Below, in pieces: positions 1 to 5,280 of a DNA stretch of 5,280 nt. Below the pieces are notes generated by a model that was given only the letters and a program-made list of their open reading frames with translations, made no database searches and was not told the DNA's origin. The translations under genes and the position numbers were made by a program. Every line of letters begins with the position of its first letter. Positions within the stretch are counted from its first letter, which is position 1. The DNA comes from Chloroflexia bacterium. Lineage in GTDB: Bacteria; Chloroflexota; Chloroflexia; Thermomicrobiales; UBA6265. The stretch covers positions 1-5,280 of the forward strand of contig JACCYK010000378.1 in the NCBI GenBank assembly GCA_013696525.1, given 5' to 3'.

Positions 1-312
1 GCCCCGGTAGCCATGGTCCCGCGCCCGGTTGCTGGCCCGATCACCGTTGGGCGATTTGTGATTGAAATAGTTGCGTTGCGCCATATCGTTGGCGTGGTGA
101 CGCGCCGCCGCCCCGAGCCCGCGGTCCATTTTCAGCGCGGAGCGTCCGTGCTTGGCGCGGAGCTTGTTCAAGCGCTTGAGGACCTGTCGCTCCTTTGCCG
201 AGGGGCAGTAGGCGCTCCTGGCGGTCGCCGCCGCGGACCGCGTTGGTAGCAGGCGCGTCGCAAATAAGGCGGCGGCGCTGAAAAGCGCGGTCCGCCGGCT
301 GATGGTGATCAT
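1..312 (-). CDS. Exported CAP/SCP-domain protein (YkwD-like), 5' part only; C-terminus beyond the left edge
   Basis: The minus strand reads open from an ATG at 312 down to base 1, giving 104 residues with no stop, so the gene is cut by the window edge. Residues 1-31 look like an export signal: a twin-arginine-like ISRRTALF, a short hydrophobic stretch (about 9-18) and a possible cleavage region at SAAATA. Residues about 42-104 match the start of a CAP domain (CAP/SCP/PR1, bacterial YkwD-like): VLKRLNKLRAKHG, then LKMDRGLGAAARHHANDMA, then NYFNHKSPNG and a final GY. H73 and H85 fall at the usual conserved histidine positions. Bacterial CAP proteins are secreted or surface proteins of mostly unknown biochemical role. 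The start is supported by a strong Shine-Dalgarno at 319-327. Whether export is by Tat or Sec is uncertain, since F of the Tat consensus is replaced by A9 and R20 lies just after the hydrophobic stretch. Confidence 0.85.
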   Translation of the reverse strand, partial: MITISRRTALFSAAALFATRLLPTRSAAATARSAYCPSAKERQVLKRLNKLRAKHGRSALKMDRGLGAAARHHANDMAQRNYFNHKSPNGDRASNRARDHGYRG

Positions 313-318
313 GTCCTT

Positions 319-327
319 CCCTCCTCC
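319..327 (-). promoter_or_regulatory. Strong Shine-Dalgarno of the CAP-domain gene
   Basis: On the minus strand the bases read GGAGGAGGG, ending six bases before the ATG at 312. This is the best ribosome-binding site in the window and it fixes the start of the partial CAP-domain gene. Confidence 0.75.
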
Positions 328-447
328 AGGGTCATGGGTAGTGATCCGGCTCGCGCCTGGCCCCGACCAGCCTCGGGTTGGCCGTCGCGAGGGTCTTGGC
401 GGCCCGTCCGGTCAATGTCGCCAGCCACGGCGTTGACCGTCGGGGTC

Positions 448-464
448 GGCCCTCGGGGAGGGCC
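448..464. repeat. Perfect 7-bp inverted repeat with a 3-base loop
   Basis: GGCCCTC, loop GGG, GAGGGCC. It could form a stable RNA hairpin on either strand in the gap downstream of the creatininase gene. No T-tract follows on either strand, so it is not a canonical intrinsic terminator. It could still help termination or RNA stability, or be a chance product of high GC. Confidence 0.4.
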
Positions 465-704
465 ACTTGGCCGGGAGGGGCCGCGTTGCTGAGCGTGGCG
501 AGGCGGGCCGCTGACGACTGATGGATCAGCTCCACCGCCTCGCCCGGCGGCCACGAGCCACGATGACGGAGTCCGCCCGGCGGCAGGGCCGAGCCACCGA
601 CGCCGGGGCGGGAGAGCGGTCATCGTCCGGGTGCGTGCCGTCGCCACGAGAGCCATGCTGAGGCGGCGTCTCCTTGTGCCGTACCACGAACTACCGGGGA
701 AAGG

Positions 705-1523
705 TTACCACCGGATGTCGCGTTGGACCGGGCGGGTGTGGAAGTCGCGGCGGGCGGCGAGAGGCCAGGCCTTCCATTCGTCGATGAATTCGAGCAGGCC
801 GGCCACGGCCGCCTCGAAGATGACCTTGCCCTTTTCGGCGGTGGCGGGGCGGGCATCGCCGTGGACGCCGAGGTCGGTCCAGCGAGACCAGTAGTCGTTG
901 AAGCGGACGCGCGGGTTGGTGCTATCGGAGCTGACGTGGGTGCCCATGACGTCGTCGCCGGCGCCGGCCAAGTCCATCTGCACCCGTTCCGGCGCCAGGT
1001 GGAGGTAGAGCGAGGTCTCGAACTCGTCGGCATGCGCCATCACCGCCGTCTCCTTCACGGCGTCGAAGGCGTCGCGGGCGAAGGGGAAGTAGCCGGCGGC
1101 AGCGCACAGGGAGCTGGTTTCCAGCGTGGTGCGACGGGCGATCAGGTCGATCAGCGGCTGGTTCGAGCCGTGGCCGTTAACGAGAAAGATCTTCTCGAAC
1201 CCGTGATAGGCGACGCTCTTCGTGATATTGAGGCAAAAGGCGATGAAGACCTCGGGCTCGATGTGGATGGTGCCGGGGAAGTCGATGTGGTGCAGGTTCA
1301 GCCCGTAGCCGATGGGGGGGAGGACCAGGGCCTTGCCGTTGGCCCGCTTGGCGGTCTCCAGGCAGACCGATTCCGCCAGGAACAGATCGACGTCGAGCGG
1401 CAGGTGGCGGCCATGCTGCTCGGTCGAGCCGGTCGGCAGGATCACCACCGGTTGCCGCCCGATCGCCTCGTCGAGCTCCGCCCAGGTCAGCCGGTTGTAG
1501 CGATATTCGGTCGCCGCCGCCAT
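705..1523 (-). CDS. Creatininase-family metal-dependent amidohydrolase
   Basis: The protein has 272 residues, close to the usual size for the creatininase (creatinine amidohydrolase) family, which hydrolyses cyclic or linear amide C-N bonds with a two-metal centre in the cytoplasm. The N-terminal signature TGSTEQHGRHLPLDVD is intact and gives metal ligands E35, H37 and D46. NGHGSN follows at 116-121 with H118, and the late acidic motif ADEFETS at 165-171 supplies E169. From memory of Pseudomonas creatininase (E34, H36, D45, H120, E122), the E122 position is S120 here. That argues against true creatininase and for another branch of the family, which includes ArfB, MftE and FAPy-type deformylases. 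The substrate cannot be told. The start ATG is preceded by AAAGGA at 1530-1535 on the minus strand, six bases away, and gives the normal family N-terminus. No signal peptide is seen. It is transcribed divergently from the receptor-channel gene. Confidence 0.93.
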   Translation of the reverse strand: MAAATEYRYNRLTWAELDEAIGRQPVVILPTGSTEQHGRHLPLDVDLFLAESVCLETAKRANGKALVLPPIGYGLNLHHIDFPGTIHIEPEVFIAFCLNITKSVAYHGFEKIFLVNGHGSNQPLIDLIARRTTLETSSLCAAAGYFPFARDAFDAVKETAVMAHADEFETSLYLHLAPERVQMDLAGAGDDVMGTHVSSDSTNPRVRFNDYWSRWTDLGVHGDARPATAEKGKVIFEAAVAGLLEFIDEWKAWPLAARRDFHTRPVQRDIRW

Positions 1524-1743
1524 CGTCCGTCCTTTCCCAGCCGCGCGATTCCAAGGCCGAGATGATACCGGGCTTTGCGCTGCTCGGCGCGGGTGGCGGG
1601 CTCCGCTACAATGGGGACATGAATTCGGAACGTTCAGCGCGTTGTGCCGAGGCGGACGGTTCGGGTGCGCCGTGGCGGCTTGGTCTCATGGTTATGGGGG
1701 GCGATAGGCACGATGCCGCCAGCTCATAAAGGACGGACAGGCG
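1524..1743. promoter_or_regulatory. Divergent intergenic region between the creatininase and receptor-channel genes
   Basis: This 220-bp spacer must drive both genes. On the plus strand TACAAT at 1607-1612 is a good -10 match, but I find no convincing -35 at 16-18 bp; TTGCGC at 1575-1580 is too far away. A start seven bases downstream of it would fall on the A of an ATG at 1619. On the minus strand TATCAT (complement of 1562-1567) is a possible -10 for the creatininase gene, again without a clear -35. Both assignments come from motif reading only. Confidence 0.35.
1728..1733 (+). promoter_or_regulatory. Shine-Dalgarno of the receptor-channel gene
   Basis: AAAGGA lies ten bases before the ATG at 1744 and supports that start. 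The creatininase gene has the nearly identical context AAAGGACGGAC before its own ATG on the other strand. The TAA of a 36-codon open frame (1619-1729) overlaps this site. Confidence 0.6.
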
Positions 1744-4437
1744 ATGGACGCGGAACCAACGTCGGCGATTGGGGCGATCAACCTCGGGGCGGCGGCATAC
1801 CACGAGGGACGGCTGGACGAGGCGCGGACGATGTTCGCCCGAGCCCTCCTGGCCGATCCCGAGAGCGAGCTGGGTTGGCTCTGGTTCGCCACCGTGGTGG
1901 ATGATCCCGGTGAACAACGCTACTGCCTGAACCGGGCCCTGGCGATCAATCCGGAAAGCCCGGGGCTGCGCCGGCTCGTCTTGTTGCCGCCCGGTCCGGC
2001 CGTGATTCCGCCCGCCCTGATTCAGCTCGACACGCCGGCCTTGCCGCCCGATCTGGCGGCCGCCAGCATTCCCCTGCCGCTCTTGCCCCGGACCGCGATT
2101 GAACGGCAACATCGGGCTCGGGGGCTGCGGCAATCTCCCCCGCCGCGGGCGACCGAGACCAGCGGTGATCCCGACGAGCGGCGGCCGCCGCCCCCGGTCC
2201 CGGCCCGGCGTTGCTGGCAGTCCTGGCTGCTGGCCGGGGCGGCGCTGGCGCTAGTGGCCGCGGTGGTTGCCGGCGTCCTGCTGCAACCGCGCGGCTTGGC
2301 TGGAGAGCCCTACCTGATCGCCTATGCCGGACCCTTGAGCGGGCCCGACGCCTACGCCGGCCGGGAGCAGTTGCGGGCCATCGAGCTGGCGGTCGAGACC
2401 ATCAACCAGCAGGGCGGCATCGGCGGCCGGCCGGTGGATGTCGTGAGCTTCGATGATCGGAACGACCCGGCAACGGTGGCCGAAGTCGCCGCCGAGATTG
2501 TGGCGAACGATCAGGTGTGGCTGGTGATCGGTCACCAGACAAGCGAGGCGTCGCTGATCGCGGCGCCCATCTACGAGGCGGCGCGGATCGTCGCCATCTC
2601 GCCGTCCGCCACCGTCGATAGCCTGACCGACACCCATCCCTGGTACTTCCGGTCGGTGCTCGCCAACCAGGAGCAGGGCAAGCTGGTGGCGGCGTATAGC
2701 CAGCATGTCCTCGACTTTGCGCGGGCGACGGTGATCTCCGCCGGCGGCGCCTACGAAACCTCGCTGGCGGCGGCGTTTCGCGACGAGTTCAGCCAGGCCG
2801 GCACGGTCGTCGCCGGGCTCGAGATCGAGCCGGAGGACCGGGAATCGTCGATCGCGGCGGTCGTGGACGAGCTGGCGGCGCTCCCCGATCCGGGCCTCGT
2901 CTTCCTCTCCCTGACGCCGGAGGATGCGCGCGATCTGCTGCTCGTCCTGCGGCGGGCCGGGCTCAACCCCCCAATCATCGGCGGTGACGCGATCGGGTAT
3001 CAGGGGTTCGCCCAATTGTTCGTCGGAGAGCCGGAGGAGCTGGAGCAGCCCGGGTTCTTCACCAATGGCCTGCGCGTGACCGCGCCGCTGATCTATGACA
3101 GCCTGGGTGGCGAGGCGCTGACGTTCTCGCAACGGTTCCGTGCCAGCTATGGCGTCGCGCCGCAGTGGTTTGGCGCCAAAGCCTACGACGCGGCGATCCT
3201 GGCCATTCACGCGTTGGATGGCGCGGCCACCGAGACCGGGAACGGCGCCATCGATGCCGGGCGGGCCCGGATCCGGGACGCCCTCGACCGGTTCGACAGT
3301 CCGGAGACCGCGGTGCCCGGCCTGAGCGGTCCGCTCTATTTCGATGCCGATCGTTCGGTGCCGCAGCTTCAGTCGTTCGGCCGGTTCGACCGCGGCGTCC
3401 TGTTGAGCGCCCTCGTCCAGTACCGGGCGGTGACCAACCCCACCCAATTCGATCTCGCCGCCGACCGCGCCGCCGGCCTCATCTACGACATGGAGGGGCT
3501 GATCCTGCGCGAGTACCGGGTGGCCTACGTCGGGGTCGATCTCAATGAGGTCTCCAATCTGGATGCGCGGGCCCAAACGTTCGATGCCGATTTCTTTCTC
3601 TGGTTTCGGTACGCGGGAAACGACCTGGCGGAAGACATCTCGTTCACCAACACGACCGAGCCCGATTTGCCCCTGCCCGAGCCGCTCAACCGGTCGGAGC
3701 TGAACGACAATCACTTCGTGATGTACCGGGTGAAGGCGACCTTCACCGACCCCATGGATTTTCACGACTATCCCTGGGACACCCACCTGCTGACGATCGG
3801 TCTGCAAAACGTGCGGCTCTCGGAGGACGACATCGTCTACGTCCCGGACCAGGCGACGGTGGGGCAATCGGCGGAATCACGCTTGCGCAGCGCGGTGGAC
3901 TATACCCAACCGTTCAACCAGATCCCGAGCTGGGTGGTGGACGACGTCTCCGTTGTCCAGGGCACCGCCAGCGCCCGGACGACGACGCCCGACCCCCGCA
4001 CCAGCGCCCCCGAGTATGACCTGGTGTCGACCTACCAGGTCCAGATGTCGTACGCCCGTGAGGTCCGCTCCTTTTTGATCAAGAACCTCTTGCCCCTGGC
4101 CTTGCTGGCGCTGGTGACCTACATCTCGCTCTTTTTCTCCGTTGAGAGCGCGGGGACCCGGATCGGCTTTTCCGTGACCTCGATTTTGACCACCTCGGTC
4201 TTGTTGCAGTCGATTTCCAGCAATCTGCCCGAAATCGGCTACACGGTGGCGATCGAGTGGGGCTACTACGTCTACATCGCGCTCTCGGCCCTGCTGGTGC
4301 TGATCAACATCGTGATCGACCGCTGGTACAAGCAGAAACGGTTCGCCGCCGTCCGCCAGCTCGACCTCATCGCTCGTGTCCTCTACCCCACGGTCATCCT
4401 GATCGTCATCGCCGTCTACGTCGCCCGGTTCTACTAG
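1744..4437 (+). CDS. Chimeric receptor-channel: TPR-like region, signal anchor, LivJ-type binding domain, pentameric ligand-gated ion channel
   Basis: The protein has 897 residues. Residues 8-76 form two TPR-like units. Residues 82-156 are a Pro/Arg-rich linker, and 161-180 a membrane helix preceded by ARR, so the N-terminus should be cytoplasmic. Residues 189-567 form a type I periplasmic-binding domain of the LivJ class, with GPLSGP at 196-201, VIGHQTSEAS at 261-270 and ISPSAT at 285-290. Residues 590-776 resemble a pLGIC extracellular domain: a strand FDADFFLWFRY at 613-623 and a Pro-loop MDFHDYPWDTHLLTI at 671-685, close to the GLIC Pro-loop. M1 is 777-798 with the conserved P784. M2 is 806-829, ending in NLP. 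M3 is 836-858, followed by a short basic loop. M4 is 876-895. The topology is consistent: N-terminus in, both sensor domains out, C-terminus out. The only cysteines are C61 and C157, so there is no Cys-loop disulfide, as in prokaryotic homologues. It likely forms a pentameric channel gated by a small ligand. Domain identities are firm; ligand and ion are inferred. Confidence 0.93.
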   Translation: MDAEPTSAIGAINLGAAAYHEGRLDEARTMFARALLADPESELGWLWFATVVDDPGEQRYCLNRALAINPESPGLRRLVLLPPGPAVIPPALIQLDTPALPPDLAAASIPLPLLPRTAIERQHRARGLRQSPPPRATETSGDPDERRPPPPVPARRCWQSWLLAGAALALVAAVVAGVLLQPRGLAGEPYLIAYAGPLSGPDAYAGREQLRAIELAVETINQQGGIGGRPVDVVSFDDRNDPATVAEVAAEIVANDQVWLVIGHQTSEASLIAAPIYEAARIVAISPSATVDSLTDTHPWYFRSVLANQEQGKLVAAYSQHVLDFARATVISAGGAYETSLAAAFRDEFSQAGTVVAGLEIEPEDRESSIAAVVDELAALPDPGLVFLSLTPEDARDLLLVLRRAGLNPPIIGGDAIGYQGFAQLFVGEPEELEQPGFFTNGLRVTAPLIYDSLGGEALTFSQRFRASYGVAPQWFGAKAYDAAILAIHALDGAATETGNGAIDAGRARIRDALDRFDSPETAVPGLSGPLYFDADRSVPQLQSFGRFDRGVLLSALVQYRAVTNPTQFDLAADRAAGLIYDMEGLILREYRVAYVGVDLNEVSNLDARAQTFDADFFLWFRYAGNDLAEDISFTNTTEPDLPLPEPLNRSELNDNHFVMYRVKATFTDPMDFHDYPWDTHLLTIGLQNVRLSEDDIVYVPDQATVGQSAESRLRSAVDYTQPFNQIPSWVVDDVSVVQGTASARTTTPDPRTSAPEYDLVSTYQVQMSYAREVRSFLIKNLLPLALLALVTYISLFFSVESAGTRIGFSVTSILTTSVLLQSISSNLPEIGYTVAIEWGYYVYIALSALLVLINIVIDRWYKQKRFAAVRQLDLIARVLYPTVILIVIAVYVARFY

Positions 4438-4517
4438 CGTCGCCAGCCTCCGTTTCCCGCCGCGATGGCAGCGGCCGCCTCACCGCGTATCATCCCACCA
4501 GCGGGACCGGGGTTAGC

Positions 4518-4522
4518 GGGAG
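4518..4522 (+). promoter_or_regulatory. Weak, distant Shine-Dalgarno of the HAD gene
   Basis: GGGAG lies 13 bases before the ATG at 4536, longer than ideal. It is the only purine-rich site near that start. The 98-bp spacer from the receptor stop also holds a 5-bp GC hairpin (4459-4463 with 4471-4475) without a T-tract and a lone TATCAT at 4488-4493. An independent promoter is therefore possible but unproven. Confidence 0.35.
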
Positions 4523-4535
4523 CAACAGATCCGTC

Positions 4536-5222
4536 ATGACAGACCAAACCCTCATCATCGACGCCGACGACACGCTCTGGGAGAACAACATCTACTTCGA
4601 TCGGGCGACCGAGGAGTTCCTTGATTTTCTCGACCACGCAACGATGAGCCGGGCCGATGTGCGGGCCGTGCTGAACGAGATCGAACGGGCCAACATCGCC
4701 AGCCAGGGGTATGGCGCGGCCGGGTTCTCGCGCAACCTGCGCCAGTGCTACGAGCATCTGGCCGAGCGCGACATTAGTGACGACGACCTGGCGACCGTGA
4801 TGGCCTTCGGCGAGCGGATCCTGAGCCAGGAGATCGAGTTGATCGACGGCGTGGTGGACACCCTCGACTATCTCGGTGGGCGCCACCACTTGATTCTGAT
4901 GACCAAGGGACACCCGGAGGAGCAGCGGCTCAAGGTGGATCGCTCCGGGCTGGAAGGGCACTTCCGGCATGTCGCCATCGTGCGGGAGAAGGATCCCGCC
5001 GCCTATGAGGAGCTGACCGCCGAGCTGACGCTGGCGCCGGAGCGGACCTGGATGGTGGGCAACTCGCCGCGCTCCGACATCAACGCGCCGCTGGCCGCCG
5101 GCCTGAACGCGGTCTTCGTGCCGCACGAGAGCACTTGGAGCCTGAAGCTGCAAGAGCTAGCCGCTGGTCCCGGCCGGCTGCTGGTGCTGGAACGGTTCAC
5201 GCAGTTGCGGGAGCATTTTTGA
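4536..5222 (+). CDS. HAD-superfamily hydrolase
   Basis: The protein has 228 residues, normal for a soluble HAD phosphatase. Its N-terminus starts directly with motif I, LIIDADDTLW, giving nucleophile D9 and general acid/base D11. Residues about 16-105 form a helical cap of the C1 type. Motif II is T123 in LILMTKG, the motif III lysine is K152 in REKDP, and motif IV is VGNSPRSDI with D181 binding the metal. All catalytic positions are present, so it should be an active Mg-dependent phosphatase or related hydrolase in the cytoplasm. The substrate is unknown; 5'-nucleotidase-like and phosphoglycolate-phosphatase-like members look similar. The frame is open back to 4257 inside the receptor gene, but ATG 4536 is chosen because it places motif I at the usual position and avoids a long overlap. 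It follows the receptor gene on the same strand after 98 bases. Its TGA stop is the first three bases of a heptamer repeat array. Confidence 0.92.
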   Translation: MTDQTLIIDADDTLWENNIYFDRATEEFLDFLDHATMSRADVRAVLNEIERANIASQGYGAAGFSRNLRQCYEHLAERDISDDDLATVMAFGERILSQEIELIDGVVDTLDYLGGRHHLILMTKGHPEEQRLKVDRSGLEGHFRHVAIVREKDPAAYEELTAELTLAPERTWMVGNSPRSDINAPLAAGLNAVFVPHESTWSLKLQELAAGPGRLLVLERFTQLREHF

Positions 5223-5280
5223 GTCGTGAGTCGTGAGTCGTGAGTCGTGAGTCGTGAGTCGTGAGTCGTGAGTCGTGAGT
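5220..5280 (+). repeat. Perfect tandem heptamer array (TGAGTCG)n, running off the right edge
   Basis: The unit TGAGTCG repeats eight full times from 5220 to 5275, then TGAGT to the window end, with no mismatch. The array begins exactly at the HAD stop codon. The preceding bases (GCATTTT) do not continue the unit. Each unit holds one GAGTC, which is a GANTC site. Heptamer arrays of this kind are known in some bacteria, such as the STRR elements of cyanobacteria. True copy number cannot be seen here. Confidence 0.97.

Larger units (their letters stand above)
313..704. other. 392-bp stretch without a convincing gene, between the creatininase and CAP-domain genes
   Basis: The region lies between the stop of the creatininase gene and the start of the CAP-domain gene, both on the minus strand. 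It contains the CAP Shine-Dalgarno and one perfect short hairpin (448-464). Two overlapping minus-strand frames are open here, 656-309 (115 codons) and a frame entered by GTG at 535 and ending at 332 (67 codons). Their translations are Pro/Arg/Gly-rich or featureless and match no family I recognise. The first ends in an ATGA overlap with the CAP start (309-312). The CAP gene probably has its own promoter here, but I could not pick out a clear -35/-10 pair. Confidence 0.5.

Noticed and set aside
13..249. A 78-codon plus-strand open frame at the left edge
   Set aside because: It is antisense to the CAP-domain coding sequence, whose motifs and Shine-Dalgarno are clear.
723..1565. A 280-codon plus-strand open frame across the creatininase gene
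   Set aside because: Its translation is low-complexity Gly/Val/Asp/Gln and antisense to intact creatininase motifs.
2251..3867. A 538-codon open frame on the minus strand opposite the receptor gene
   Set aside because: It is a GC-rich antisense shadow: Arg/Gly/Val-rich, no recognisable domain, and fully overlapped by the strongly supported receptor-channel frame.
4459..4475. Hairpin after the receptor stop as an intrinsic terminator
   Set aside because: The stem is only 5 bp with a 7-base loop and no T-tract follows, so it does not meet the criteria.
4257..4535. N-terminal extension of the HAD frame back into the receptor gene
   Set aside because: It would overlap the end of the receptor by about 180 bases and add an Arg/Pro/His-rich segment before motif I, which normally sits at the very N-terminus. 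The in-frame ATG at 4536 fits the family.
4434..5153. A 239-codon minus-strand open frame opposite the HAD gene
   Set aside because: It is an antisense shadow without family motifs, and the plus-strand frame has all four HAD motifs.
5220..5280. CRISPR array or attachment site
   Set aside because: The unit is 7 bp with no spacers and no palindromic repeat; it is a simple tandem repeat.

Overview
The window is GC-rich, roughly two thirds G+C by eye, and gene-dense. It looks like an environmental bacterium, most likely a Chloroflexota member such as a Thermomicrobia/Sphaerobacter relative. That assignment is inference. It rests on base composition and on the N-terminal helical repeat of the largest protein, whose pattern (WLWFA, a short spacer, CLNRALAINP) resembles TPR-like units I associate with Chloroflexota.

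Layout from left to right. (1) Positions 1-312, minus strand: the N-terminal 104 residues of an exported CAP/SCP-domain protein, cut by the left edge. (2) 313-704: a 392-base stretch without a convincing gene, holding one short perfect GC hairpin and a possible decayed small reading frame. (3) 705-1523, minus strand: a complete creatininase-family metal-dependent amidohydrolase. (4) 1524-1743: a divergent intergenic region. (5) 1744-4437, plus strand: an 897-residue multidomain membrane protein. (6) 4536-5222, plus strand: a 228-residue HAD-superfamily hydrolase. (7) 5220-5280: a perfect 7-bp tandem repeat that starts on the HAD stop codon and runs off the right edge.

The main find is gene 5. 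In order it reads as a cytoplasmic TPR-like region, a Pro-rich linker, a signal-anchor helix, a LivJ-type (type I, Peripla_BP_6) amino-acid-binding domain, and a complete pentameric ligand-gated ion channel (pLGIC, Cys-loop/Pro-loop family). The channel part has its own beta-sandwich domain with a YPWD Pro-loop and four membrane helices. This amounts to a ligand-gated channel with an amino-acid-sensor domain on the outside and a TPR-like module inside. The outer part recalls the LivJ-like amino-terminal domain of animal ionotropic glutamate receptors, but mounted on an unrelated channel fold. Residues aligned with the amino-acid-binding positions of LivJ are conserved, and the M2 helix resembles glycine-receptor M2 (R0', G2', T6', L9') and lacks the Glu-1' of cation channels. 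A working hypothesis is an amino-acid-gated, possibly anion-conducting channel.

The HAD gene follows the receptor on the same strand after 98 bases and may be co-transcribed, but nothing in the sequence ties its chemistry to the channel. The creatininase is transcribed divergently. No tRNA, rRNA, CRISPR array, transposase or attachment site was recognised.
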